Source: Roseivirga sp.
Lineage (GTDB): Bacteria; Bacteroidota; Bacteroidia; Cytophagales; Cyclobacteriaceae
Length of the DNA stretch: 64,000 nucleotides
NCBI GenBank assembly: GCA_021404565.1
Contig: JAAWWF010000016.1
Span: 372,001 to 436,000 of the forward strand
Direction: 5' to 3'
Shown: one piece after another, positions 47,482 to 55,616 of the stretch
Layout of the letters: each line of letters opens with the position of its first letter
Position numbering within the stretch: the stretch's first letter is position 1
Position numbers and translations under genes: made by a program
Notes under the pieces: generated by a model
The model's database searches: none
Seen by the model: the letters and a program-made list of their open reading frames with translations, nothing else
What the model was told of the DNA's origin: nothing

Positions 47482-48531
47482 TTATTCAAGTTCTTCCCAC
47501 CAATATCCCATGTTCTCATTCGAATAGCTGAATTGTCTGCCGATGGCCGGAGTGAGCACTGAAAGGTCTTTCTCTTCAGCGGCTTTTACAAACCTTTCAA
47601 TCGGTTCTTTCCAGCTATGTTGTGCCAGAGAAAAGCCAGCCCAATGCACCGCCATTATCTTATTCACTCTGGCATCTATGGCCGCCTGCACACTTTCTTC
47701 CGGATACATATGAATCTGGTGCCAGTTTTTATTGTACTGCCCACACTCCATAATCCCAAAATCAAAAGGTCCCAGTTTTTCGCCTACTTCTTTGAAGTGC
47801 TCTCCATAACCACCGTCTCCACTGAAGTAAATGGACTCCTGTCCGGTCTTGAATACCCAGCCACCCCAAAGTGATTTGGCCCTGTCTTTCAGACCTCTGC
47901 CTGAAAAATGCCGTGTCGGTGTGAAAGTGATATCCACCCCATCAAAATGAGCATCGTCCCACCAGTCAAATTCTTTGATCTGCCCCTCCTTTACTCCCCA
48001 TTTGACCAAATGCCTGGCACAGCCCAGAGCTACAAAATACTGGCTTACTTTGGGCATCAGTTTTTCTATACTCTGAAGATCGAGATGATCATAGTGATCA
48101 TGAGTCAGGAGCATCAGATCAATTTCAGGCAAGTCATCGATGATGGCCAGTGTGTTTTCGGAGAATCTTTTGGTTTTAAATGGCGCTATGGGCGAGGCGT
48201 TTGGACCAAGCATCGGGTCAATTAAAATAGTCTTCCCGGCCATTCTCATCAGCAATACAGAATGACCGTACCACACAAATCTCATCTCCTCATCAGAAGA
48301 CAGAAAAGCAGTCTCATCGAAAGCGGCTACGGGCAAAGGGTTCTTCGGCTCCCGGCCTTTACTTTCAAAAAACTGGGTATACAGGAATTTGGGCAATTCA
48401 TTCCAATGGAATTCCATAGTGGTTTCCTCCAGGTTCATAAACTTGTCCTCTTTCCAGTTAGGCGACTGACTATAGTGTTCGAGCAGAGACTCTGTGGGTT
48501 TCCCCCCGAATTGTTTCTTTATCTCTTTCAT
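47482..48531 (-). CDS. MBL-fold metallo-hydrolase (NAPE-PLD/UlaG-like)
   Basis: A metallo-beta-lactamase-fold enzyme of 349 residues. The metal site is LLTHDHYDHLD (HxHxDH), with further ligands in YFSGDGGYGEHF (Asp) and MAVHWAGFSLAQHSW (His). The N-terminal PLPVAAFDETAFL-type region and WYGHSVLLMRMAGKTILIDP are typical of the group that includes N-acyl-phosphatidylethanolamine phospholipase D-like proteins. It probably hydrolyses a phosphodiester or lactone; the substrate is unknown. Its start overlaps by 4 bp the end of the NAD(P)-binding protein gene, so it is the last gene of the TetR-linked operon. Confidence 0.88.
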   Translation of the reverse strand: MKEIKKQFGGKPTESLLEHYSQSPNWKEDKFMNLEETTMEFHWNELPKFLYTQFFESKGREPKNPLPVAAFDETAFLSSDEEMRFVWYGHSVLLMRMAGKTILIDPMLGPNASPIAPFKTKRFSENTLAIIDDLPEIDLMLLTHDHYDHLDLQSIEKLMPKVSQYFVALGCARHLVKWGVKEGQIKEFDWWDDAHFDGVDITFTPTRHFSGRGLKDRAKSLWGGWVFKTGQESIYFSGDGGYGEHFKEVGEKLGPFDFGIMECGQYNKNWHQIHMYPEESVQAAIDARVNKIMAVHWAGFSLAQHSWKEPIERFVKAAEEKDLSVLTPAIGRQFSYSNENMGYWWEELE

Positions 48532-49202
48532 AATGATGTGGGCAGTTTTGCCAGTTCGTCAATGTCTAAATTCTCAAGATGTTTGTTGCTCCCAGGCTTT
48601 GATAGGCTATTGATCATGGCCTTCCCTATATTAGCTCCTGTAGTCACATAACGGCTATTCTTCATAAGGATCAGGAGTGGCTTGAGTAAGGCATACAGCC
48701 TGCTCACCGAGCCTTTAGCAGAAGTAACTCCCTTTTCCACAATGATCCCTCCCGGACGAAAAGCATAGGCATCTTTAAACCCTTTGTTCAGCACTTTGTT
48801 CTCGGTTTTACCCTTGACCCTCGCCCACATTGCTCTCCCCTTTTCAGAACTGTCTGTTCCTGCTCCTGATACATAGTTGAAAACCATATCAGGATTAAGC
48901 TTATACAGGGTATCCACCCAATGGACCGTGAGTTCATAGGTCAATCGGGTATAATCCGCTTCTTTCATTCCCACTGCTGATACCCCCATACAATGGAAAC
49001 AGGCATCATAGCCCTCCAGTTGTGACAGAAGAGGATTGAGATCCAGAAAGTCCTGATGTAAAAGCTCGGTCAGCTTTGGATGTGTCAACCCCACAGGTCT
49101 GCGGTTGACCACCAGAACCGAGCTAATCTTGTCGTTTCTCAAGCATTCCAGTAGTACCGATTTGCCTACCATTCCGGTAGAGCCGGTGATGATTACTCTC
49201 AT
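48528..49202 (-). CDS. NAD(P)-binding epimerase/oxidoreductase-like protein
   Basis: The 224-residue protein starts with a Rossmann motif of extended SDR type (IITGSTGMVGKSVLLECL) and continues with CFHCMGVSAVGM, a YxxxN-like element replacing YxxxK, and FRPGGIIVEKG. It resembles small HTATIP2/NmrA-like NAD(P)H-binding proteins. No clear catalytic Tyr-Lys pair was seen, so it may be a sensor or a non-classical reductase. It lies 4 nt after the SDR gene and overlaps the metallo-hydrolase gene by 4 bp (ATGA), showing an operon. Confidence 0.85.
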   Translation of the reverse strand: MRVIITGSTGMVGKSVLLECLRNDKISSVLVVNRRPVGLTHPKLTELLHQDFLDLNPLLSQLEGYDACFHCMGVSAVGMKEADYTRLTYELTVHWVDTLYKLNPDMVFNYVSGAGTDSSEKGRAMWARVKGKTENKVLNKGFKDAYAFRPGGIIVEKGVTSAKGSVSRLYALLKPLLILMKNSRYVTTGANIGKAMINSLSKPGSNKHLENLDIDELAKLPTSL

Positions 49203-49206
49203 AACT

Positions 49207-50025
49207 TTATTTCAAATCAAACATGGCCTTGATGTTGCCCATAAAGGTTTCATCATCATATTGCTTGCGATTCGCTATTAATTCTACCGCATCAGCTCCA
49301 GCTTCATATCGTAATTTGTCAGTGCCATCCGTTACCGCATCATAAATCACCTCGGCTACCACAACAGGCTCAGATGCATTGTTGAGTGCATTGCCAAAAC
49401 CGGCCCATAGCTTGGCCACTGTCTCCTGATACTCAGTCATACTTTCATCGTTGCTGAAGTCAAAAGAGCGACCTGCAAAATCAGTGGCGATCGCCCCCGG
49501 CTCTACAATTTTTACCTTGATACCAATCTGGCTCAGTTCATAGCTCAATGCCTCGGAGATTCCCTCCACAGCGAATTTTGTTCCGTGGTAAAGCGACCCT
49601 AAAGGAAAAGTCATTTTACCCCCTATAGAAGAGATATTAACAATCGTGCCCTGGCCATTGGCTCTAAAGTGTGGCAGTATGGCCCTGGTAACATCCAACA
49701 GCCCGATCACATTGGTATTGAACTGACGCACGATGCTCTCTCTGGCAAATGCCTCGAGAGGGCCATAGGCTCCATATCCGGCATTATTAACGAGCGCATC
49801 GATCTGACCAAAATTGACAATGCCCTCTTTGATGGCACTTACAATAGAATCGGGGTCCAGTACATCCAGTCGGGTCACCAATACCTTATCCAGTTGGGTC
49901 AGCTCTTCCTCCTTTTCAGGGGTTCTCATGGTCGCTACTACATTCCAGCCTTTTTCCTGAAAGAACCTGGCGGTGGCTTTTCCTATTCCGCTACTCGCCC
50001 CGGTGATTAATATTGTCTTGCTCAT
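49207..50025 (-). CDS. Classical short-chain dehydrogenase/reductase
   Basis: A 272-residue SDR with TGASSGIGKATA cofactor loop, NNAGYG, the catalytic Ser in VNISSIGG, and the YxxxK pair in YHGTKFAVEG. The post-active-site PGAIATDF is also typical. It should oxidise or reduce an alcohol/ketone with NAD(P)H; the substrate is unknown. It is the first gene of the TetR-linked operon (followed by the NAD(P)-binding protein and metallo-hydrolase). A TetR-like operator sits at 50047-50064, within 40 nt of its ATG. Confidence 0.93.
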   Translation of the reverse strand: MSKTILITGASSGIGKATARFFQEKGWNVVATMRTPEKEEELTQLDKVLVTRLDVLDPDSIVSAIKEGIVNFGQIDALVNNAGYGAYGPLEAFARESIVRQFNTNVIGLLDVTRAILPHFRANGQGTIVNISSIGGKMTFPLGSLYHGTKFAVEGISEALSYELSQIGIKVKIVEPGAIATDFAGRSFDFSNDESMTEYQETVAKLWAGFGNALNNASEPVVVAEVIYDAVTDGTDKLRYEAGADAVELIANRKQYDDETFMGNIKAMFDLK

Positions 50026-50046
50026 TTTTCTTTATTTAAATTTATA

Positions 50047-50064
50047 TGTGAGTACTCACTTATT
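50047..50064. promoter_or_regulatory. Candidate TetR operator before the SDR operon
   Basis: TGTGAGTACTCACTTATT contains the perfect palindrome GTGAGTACTCAC (50048-50059) and matches the site before tetR at 14 of 18 positions. It lies between the tetR stop and the SDR start. Confidence 0.6.
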
Positions 50065-50079
50065 ACTGTTTCAAATTTT

Positions 50080-50607
50080 TTACACTCCGTATTTGGCCTT
50101 AGCAAAATTCAGTACAGCATCCATATCGAAGGTCTTATCGAGGTAAAAGCGAGTGGCCAGGCCATCCAAAAAGACAGTCAGAAAATTTGCTTCTAATTCA
50201 GGCTCGTCATAGCCTAATTTGATAAAGGCGTTGATCAGGGCATTGAGTAATGGTTCCATTTTATAGGCACCATATTGCTCCAGTTCCCATTTAATCTTGA
50301 ATTGCAACTTCCAAAAATCGGCCTCTTCCTTTACCATACTGGTCTTTTTTCCCATTTCCAGGGTCTTTCTGACCACCTCTTTTGGATCCGTCTCCAGTAC
50401 GATATCTGCAAACAGCAGCCTGGCCCTTTCTTCTCCCTGCTGAATGATCGCTTGCAGCAGACCGTCTTTATTATCGAAATGCCTGAAAATTAAGCCTTCT
50501 GAAACACCTGCCCTTTTAGCCACCTTGCTGGTAGAGGTACTCTTAAACCCCTCCTGTGCAAAAAGCTCCAGTGCTGCTTTCAATATGCTTGTTTGTTTCT
50601 CAGTCAT
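50080..50607 (-). CDS. TetR/AcrR-family transcriptional repressor
   Basis: The 175-residue product has an N-terminal TetR helix-turn-helix (ILKAALELFAQEGFKSTST, then KVAKRAGVSEGLIFRHFDNKDGLLQAI) and a helical ligand-binding C-terminus. The ATG chosen is 12 residues before the first helix; an upstream in-frame ATG adds 14 residues but would place the start in the operator/-7 region. Palindromes in front of its own gene, the SDR operon and the divergent membrane-protein gene suggest it controls all three. The inducer is unknown. Confidence 0.92.
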   Translation of the reverse strand: MTEKQTSILKAALELFAQEGFKSTSTSKVAKRAGVSEGLIFRHFDNKDGLLQAIIQQGEERARLLFADIVLETDPKEVVRKTLEMGKKTSMVKEEADFWKLQFKIKWELEQYGAYKMEPLLNALINAFIKLGYDEPELEANFLTVFLDGLATRFYLDKTFDMDAVLNFAKAKYGV

Positions 50608-50611
50608 TGTA

Positions 50612-50635
50612 TGTAAGTATTCACTTACAAATATA
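50612..50635 (-). promoter_or_regulatory. tetR promoter -7 element overlapped by operator palindrome
   Basis: On the minus strand TATATTTG (50635-50628), a TAnnTTTG -7 element, runs straight into the palindrome TGTAAGTGAATACTTACA (50629-50612). A bound repressor would cover the transcription start, which fits autorepression. The ATG is only 5 nt beyond the palindrome. Confidence 0.6.
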
Positions 50636-50821
50636 TAAAGCGTATTCAACTCTGAAAAGTTCAGAGGGAGTAAATATTTTTTCTACCCACTTGTTATTCT
50701 TCTGACGTAATAAATATCGGCCATTGATGGGACTCAGAGCATCACCCACCCTACAGTTCACAAGCATTCTTTTTCCTTAAAATATCACACAGTATCCTGT
50801 GTCATTTACAACAATTTTCGT

Positions 50822-50843
50822 TTTATGTAAGTACTTACATAAA
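50822..50843. promoter_or_regulatory. 22-bp perfect palindrome before the membrane-protein gene, candidate TetR operator
   Basis: The core ATGTAAGTACTTACAT (50825-50840) extends by three matching bases on each side. It shares GTAAGTA and ACTTAC with the palindrome before tetR and lies 53 nt before the gene at 50897. Confidence 0.6.
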
Positions 50844-50896
50844 TTAAACTATTTAATAACCTACCCCCAGCACTACACTTTTTAATCAGTCCTTTT

Positions 50897-52588
50897 ATGT
50901 CGCCAGCATATTCAACACACATAAGAAGGCTTACCTTCAAACCCATTTTCATCTTTTTACTGCTATTTGTAGTCTCAGGTCAGGACTTCCGGTATCTCTC
51001 CTTTCTTCATGATATTCCCGGGATTAAACAGCTACTGGAAGTCTATAAAGAGTTTATAATATGGCTGGTCAGTTGGGCTGGCAGTAACATATTTGGCATA
51101 GAGGAAGCCGTTACTTTCAGGTCTACCGGGAGCTCGGACACGATCTTCCACTGGGTTGAAGCTGGTATCTACCTGATTCTCGCATCAGTTGGCAGCATCA
51201 CCTGGACAATCATTGACCGAAACAGAAGGGATTACAAAACCCTTCTCAAATGGTTCAACATTATTCTTGTCTATAATTTCTGCTACCACCTCATTGTATA
51301 TGGACTTATCAAGGTTTTTGGAGGACAGTTCTTTCAGCCAGGTGTAATTTCTCTGGTCGAGCCATTTGGTGATAACTCACCTATGCGCATACTCTGGCTT
51401 TCTATGGGTAGTGCCCCGGTTTATTCAAAATTCACCGGGTGGGTCGAAACTATTACCGTATGCCTTCTTCTATTCAGAAAAACCCGCACTTTGGGTGCAT
51501 TCATGGCTTTTGGAGTTATGGTTAATGTATTCATGATCAACATGACCTATGATGTACCAGTAAAACTCTTCTCATTCCGAATGCTCATCGCTGCTTTATG
51601 GCTACTTGCTCAGGATTACAGAAGGGTTTATGGAATTCTTATAACAAACCACCCAGTACCGACTACCAGAACATGGCGCCCATTGTTCATCACACGCTGG
51701 AAAATTCTCCTTACATTATCGATTCAAATAATCATTATAGGGTGGCAGACTTATGACTATCTGAAAATTAGTATATCAACCCGAAAGAAGCTGCTGGCAG
51801 ACCGTCCCGAACTATTGGGTGTCCATGAGGTTGAAATATTTGCTATCAATAACGATACCCTTCCACCGCTCACAACAGACTCTGTGCGATGGCAGCGAGC
51901 TTTCGTCCGCTATGTACCCTGGAATGCCAGTAGTCATTATACAATCCAATTTATGAATAATCAGTCCACAAGGTATAAGATGGAAATTGACACTTTGACA
52001 AAAGGCCTTAGACTGGAATCATCTCAAGATTCTACTGAAGTACATACCTTCACATATTCAATCCAGGGAACTCAGGTGAACATGAACGGATTATTCAAAG
52101 GTGATTCAATTAATGTATCAATGAATCACTTTAAGCCTGATGACTTTTTACTCATCAACAGAGGGTTCAACTGGGTTAACTCCGCCCCCCCAACTTCAGC
52201 CTTGACTACCGCTATTACCGGAATACCAGATATTATAAAGAGGAGTGATTCTGACACACTACCAAATCGAGCTGGTATAACTTCAGATCATTCAAACCAA
52301 AGCAGCACAAAAAAAGGCGAACCTTCCGGCTCGCCTTCTATATCTGTGGTGATATATAATTACTTGTTCATAGAGATCAGGAACTCCTCGTTGCTGCGTG
52401 TTCCCTTCATTCGGTCGAGCAGGAACTCCATCGCCTCTACTGAGTTCATGTCTGACATGAATTTTCTCAGAATCCAGATGCGTTGCAATTCTTCTTTGCT
52501 CATCAGCAAATCTTCCCTTCTTGTACCAGAGTTTGGTACATCAATCGCGGGGTACACACGCTTGTTAGATAGTTTTCTATCCAGTTGA
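50897..52588 (+). CDS. DoxX-like multi-pass membrane protein; 3' part of frame doubtful
   Basis: The first ~250 residues contain several transmembrane helices ([80 protein letters not shown]), followed by another TM ([19 protein letters not shown]) and a ~140-residue soluble beta-rich domain ending near [10 protein letters not shown]. This resembles DoxX-like proteins of Bacteroidota; the function is unknown. After a seven-C run at 52185-52191 the frame loses protein-like character and runs antisense through the rho terminator and 3' end of rho. The true protein is probably ~430-455 residues with a frameshift or miscounted homopolymer there. It is divergent from tetR, with a palindromic operator upstream. 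Confidence 0.65.
   Translation: MSPAYSTHIRRLTFKPIFIFLLLFVVSGQDFRYLSFLHDIPGIKQLLEVYKEFIIWLVSWAGSNIFGIEEAVTFRSTGSSDTIFHWVEAGIYLILASVGSITWTIIDRNRRDYKTLLKWFNIILVYNFCYHLIVYGLIKVFGGQFFQPGVISLVEPFGDNSPMRILWLSMGSAPVYSKFTGWVETITVCLLLFRKTRTLGAFMAFGVMVNVFMINMTYDVPVKLFSFRMLIAALWLLAQDYRRVYGILITNHPVPTTRTWRPLFITRWKILLTLSIQIIIIGWQTYDYLKISISTRKKLLADRPELLGVHEVEIFAINNDTLPPLTTDSVRWQRAFVRYVPWNASSHYTIQFMNNQSTRYKMEIDTLTKGLRLESSQDSTEVHTFTYSIQGTQVNMNGLFKGDSINVSMNHFKPDDFLLINRGFNWVNSAPPTSALTTAITGIPDIIKRSDSDTLPNRAGITSDHSNQSSTKKGEPSGSPSISVVIYNYLFIEIRNSSLLRVPFIRSSRNSIASTEFMSDMNFLRIQMRCNSSLLISKSSLLVPEFGTSIAGYTRLLDSFLSS
52307..52337 (-). terminator. Rho-independent terminator downstream of rho
   Basis: On the minus strand AAGGCGA pairs with TCGCCTT around a 10-nt loop (inner CC/GG can also pair), followed by a run of seven T. 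It lies 23 nt past the rho stop, inside the doubtful 3' part of the overlapping + strand frame. Confidence 0.8.
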
Positions 52589-54027
52589 AGCTCCATGTTA
52601 CCTGTACCTTTGAATTCCTCAAAGATCACTTCGTCCATTTTAGAACCTGTCTCGATCAGCGCAGTGGCAATGATTGATAGCGAACCACCATTCTCAACAT
52701 TTCTGGCTGCTCCAAAGAAGCGCTTAGGTCTATGCAGTGCATTCGCATCCACACCACCAGAAAGAATCTTACCTGATGAAGGTACTACGGTGTTATAAGC
52801 TCTGGCCAGACGTGTTATAGAATCGAGCAGAATCACTACATCGTGACCACACTCAACCATACGCTTGGCTTTCTCCAATACAATGTTTGATACTTTTACG
52901 TGACGATCAGCCTGCTCATCGAAAGTAGAAGATACTACCTCGGCACGTACGCTTCGGGCCATATCTGTTACCTCTTCAGGACGCTCATCAATCAGCAAAA
53001 TGATCAGGTAAATCTCAGGGTGGTTTTCGGCAATGGCATTGGCCACTTCTTTCAACAGCACCGTTTTACCTGTCTTGGGCTGCGCTACAATCATACCCCT
53101 CTGTCCCTTACCGATAGGCGCGAACATATCCAGCAGGCGAGTAGAGTTGATTGAAGGCTTAGTGCTCAGCTTAATCTGCTCTTCAGGGAAAAGCGGGGTC
53201 AGGTATTCAAAAGGAACCCTGTCTCTGATTTCCTCAGTAGTTTTTCCATTTACGGAAGACACTCTCAGCAAAGCGAAGTATTTCTCGCCCTCTTTAGGAG
53301 GTCTGATCTGTCCCAATACCGTATCTCCCGTTTTCAAACCAAAGAGTTTGATTTGTGAAGGGGATACATAAATATCATCAGGGCTGGCCAGGTAGTTGTA
53401 GTCAGAAGACCTGAGGAAGCCATAGCCATCCATCATGATTTCCAGTACACCTTCGCTCTCAATCAGTCCGTCAAAGTCTTTGATATTCTGATTGTATTGG
53501 CTCTTGTTTCTGCGGTTATCTCTTCTGTCGTTACGATCTCCGCGGTCACCACGATCTCCACGATCTCCACGATCGTTTCTTTCTTTCTTTTCAGGCTTCT
53601 CAGCAGGAGCTTGCTCTCCCTCTTTTCCTTTTTCCGGAGTAGGTTCAGCTTTTACCTCAGATTTCACCTCTGGCTTGGCATCCTTAGCAGGAGCTTCCGC
53701 TTCAGCAGCCTTAGGAGTTTCTACCTTGGTTACATTTTCTCTTTTTCTTCTTGCGGGTTTAGGGGCATCAGCAGCTCCTTCATCCTTAGGCTTTTTAGCT
53801 CTCGGAGCTCTTTTGGCAGGTTTCTTTGGCTCCTCTTTGGTAGCTTCTTCAGATTCTCCTGCTGCTTTTTTAGGCAAGTCACTATCGGGCGTTACGGCTT
53901 GTTGGTCCAGGATGGCGTAGATTAAATCCTGTTTGGCGAGCTTCTTGTAGTTTTTCACGCCTAACGCCTCGGCAATTTCCTTCAGTTCAGAAAGAAGTCT
54001 TACCTTCAATTCGTCAATTGTGTACAT
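52360..54027 (-). CDS. rho: Transcription termination factor Rho
   Basis: Rho is a hexameric RNA-dependent ATPase that ends transcription. The 555-residue protein has a Rho N-terminal helical domain ([20 protein letters not shown]), then a ~130-residue low-complexity insertion rich in Lys, Glu, Ala and Pro ending in an Arg/Asp-rich segment with RGD repeats. The cold-shock-like RNA-binding domain follows ([22 protein letters not shown]), and then the ATPase with Walker [13 protein letters not shown], Walker [27 protein letters not shown] and [10 protein letters not shown]. Insertions of this kind are common in Bacteroidota Rho and may bind RNA. It is monocistronic, with its own terminator. Confidence 0.97.
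   Translation of the reverse strand: MYTIDELKVRLLSELKEIAEALGVKNYKKLAKQDLIYAILDQQAVTPDSDLPKKAAGESEEATKEEPKKPAKRAPRAKKPKDEGAADAPKPARRKRENVTKVETPKAAEAEAPAKDAKPEVKSEVKAEPTPEKGKEGEQAPAEKPEKKERNDRGDRGDRGDRGDRNDRRDNRRNKSQYNQNIKDFDGLIESEGVLEIMMDGYGFLRSSDYNYLASPDDIYVSPSQIKLFGLKTGDTVLGQIRPPKEGEKYFALLRVSSVNGKTTEEIRDRVPFEYLTPLFPEEQIKLSTKPSINSTRLLDMFAPIGKGQRGMIVAQPKTGKTVLLKEVANAIAENHPEIYLIILLIDERPEEVTDMARSVRAEVVSSTFDEQADRHVKVSNIVLEKAKRMVECGHDVVILLDSITRLARAYNTVVPSSGKILSGGVDANALHRPKRFFGAARNVENGGSLSIIATALIETGSKMDEVIFEEFKGTGNMELQLDRKLSNKRVYPAIDVPNSGTRREDLLMSKEELQRIWILRKFMSDMNSVEAMEFLLDRMKGTRSNEEFLISMNK
53535..53578 (-). repeat. Short tandem repeat encoding RGD tripeptides in rho
   Basis: A 9-bp-type repeat (GATCTCCAC and variants on the + strand) encodes four successive Arg-Gly-Asp units followed by RND in the Rho insertion. 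Such microsatellites can change copy number without breaking the frame. Confidence 0.7.
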
Positions 54028-54285
54028 AAATTATTAGTTGGGGATTCCCTCCATTTCAAGGGGAATTTAGAATGAAAAATTCGTGATATGTTAAAATGAA
54101 ATTCTTGCTAGAGATGAAGTTTGGAAAGACTTCCTATCATCTAAGGACATGCAAGTATAGAGTTTCCCCCCTTACTTGTCAAGCAAAGCCGATTATATTT
54201 AGCCTTTTGGGCCATTAAAACCCTTTTGGAGGCCTATTTTTTGATCTGAATTGATTTATTTTGCGCCCTTAAACAAGATTATACC

Positions 54286-55557
54286 ATGCTTTTAGTATCA
54301 CAGATCATTGCCGAAAAGAGCCGTTTCGTTGCCGGACTTGAAAAAAGAGGGATCAAGGATGCTGAGTCCATGCTTGATGAGGTATTAGCGCTGGACAAGA
54401 AGCGCAAAAACACCCAACAGGAGCTGGACCAGAACCTTGCGGAGGCCAATAGCATCTCCAGGCAGATCGGTGCATTGATGAAAGAAGGCAAGCGGGATGA
54501 GGCCGAGGTGGTAAAAACCAAGACAGCCGAGCTGCGGAGCAGGAACAAAGAACTGGCTGAAATTAAGGAAAGCACACAGGAAGCGTTGAAAGCTGCACTC
54601 TACAACATTCCCAATATTCCACACGATTCAGTACCTAAGGGCCTGACGGATGAAGACAATGAATTGGTAGAAACCGTGGGCGATCTGCCCGACCTTCCGG
54701 AGAGTGCGGTTCCTCACTGGGATCTTATCAAAAAGCACGACATCATCGACTTTGACCTGGGCATAAAAATTACAGGAGCAGGATTCCCCGTTTATAAAGG
54801 TAAGGGAGCACGTTTTCAACGAGCATTGGTCAATTTTTTTCTGGACCAGGCGGCAGCCGCAGGATATGGCGAAATCCAACCACCCATTGTAGTAAATGAA
54901 GCATCAGGTTACGGCACCGGTCAGTTACCGGATAAGGAGGGCCAGATGTATCATATCACTGTGGAAGATTTGTACCTGATCCCTACAGCAGAGGTGCCGA
55001 TCACTAACCTTTACAGAGATGTGATTGTACAGGAAGATCAGTTGCCCGTAAAACATGTAGGCTTTACCCCATGCTTTCGCAGAGAGGCTGGTAGCTGGGG
55101 AGCTCACGTTCGCGGTCTGAACAGGTTACACCAGTTTGATAAAGTGGAAATTGTTCAGGTAAGAAAAGCTGAAGAGTCTTATGATGCACTCACAGAAATG
55201 TGTGAGCATGTAGCAGGCCTTCTGAACAAATTGGAACTCCCCTACCGCATTCTGCGCCTTTGCTCAGGCGATCTTGGCTTTACCTCTGTGCTTACTTACG
55301 ATTTTGAAGTATATTCAGGTGCTCAAAAGAAATGGCTGGAAGTAAGCTCAGTCAGTAACTTTGAGACCTACCAGGCCAATCGCCTGAAATTACGCTATAA
55401 AGGAGCCGACAAGAAGACACAGCTGTTACATACACTGAATGGTAGTGCTATGGCTCTACCGAGAATTATGGCAGCTATACTGGAAAACAATCAGGACGCT
55501 GAGGGTATTCGTATGCCGGATGCGCTTGTTCCTTATACCGGCTTCGACAGAATTTGA
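54286..55557 (+). CDS. serS: Seryl-tRNA synthetase
   Basis: Charges tRNA-Ser (and tRNA-Sec if present) with serine. The 423-residue length is typical. The N-terminal ~110 residues form the antiparallel coiled-coil arm (LDKKRKNTQQELDQNL, KTKTAELRSRNKELAEIKE). The class II core follows, with motif 1 near ARFQRALVNFFLDQAA, TAEVPITNLY for serine recognition, motif 2 FTPCFRREAGSWG, and motif 3 GSAMALPRIMAAILEN. It is divergent from rho across a ~260-bp gap holding both promoters. Confidence 0.97.
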   Translation: MLLVSQIIAEKSRFVAGLEKRGIKDAESMLDEVLALDKKRKNTQQELDQNLAEANSISRQIGALMKEGKRDEAEVVKTKTAELRSRNKELAEIKESTQEALKAALYNIPNIPHDSVPKGLTDEDNELVETVGDLPDLPESAVPHWDLIKKHDIIDFDLGIKITGAGFPVYKGKGARFQRALVNFFLDQAAAAGYGEIQPPIVVNEASGYGTGQLPDKEGQMYHITVEDLYLIPTAEVPITNLYRDVIVQEDQLPVKHVGFTPCFRREAGSWGAHVRGLNRLHQFDKVEIVQVRKAEESYDALTEMCEHVAGLLNKLELPYRILRLCSGDLGFTSVLTYDFEVYSGAQKKWLEVSSVSNFETYQANRLKLRYKGADKKTQLLHTLNGSAMALPRIMAAILENNQDAEGIRMPDALVPYTGFDRI

Positions 55558-55616
55558 CGTTTGGTCGTTGACCCTAAGTACTAAAAACAACCACCTCCTG
55601 TAAATTGACAGGAAGT

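Noticed and set aside
53535-53578. RGD repeats in Rho as an integrin-binding signal
   Set aside because: Rho is cytosolic; the tripeptide is part of an Arg/Asp-rich disordered segment.
53492-53925. Two overlapping ~142-residue + strand frames rich in Ser/Arg/Phe
   Set aside because: They are antisense shadows of the low-complexity insertion in rho.
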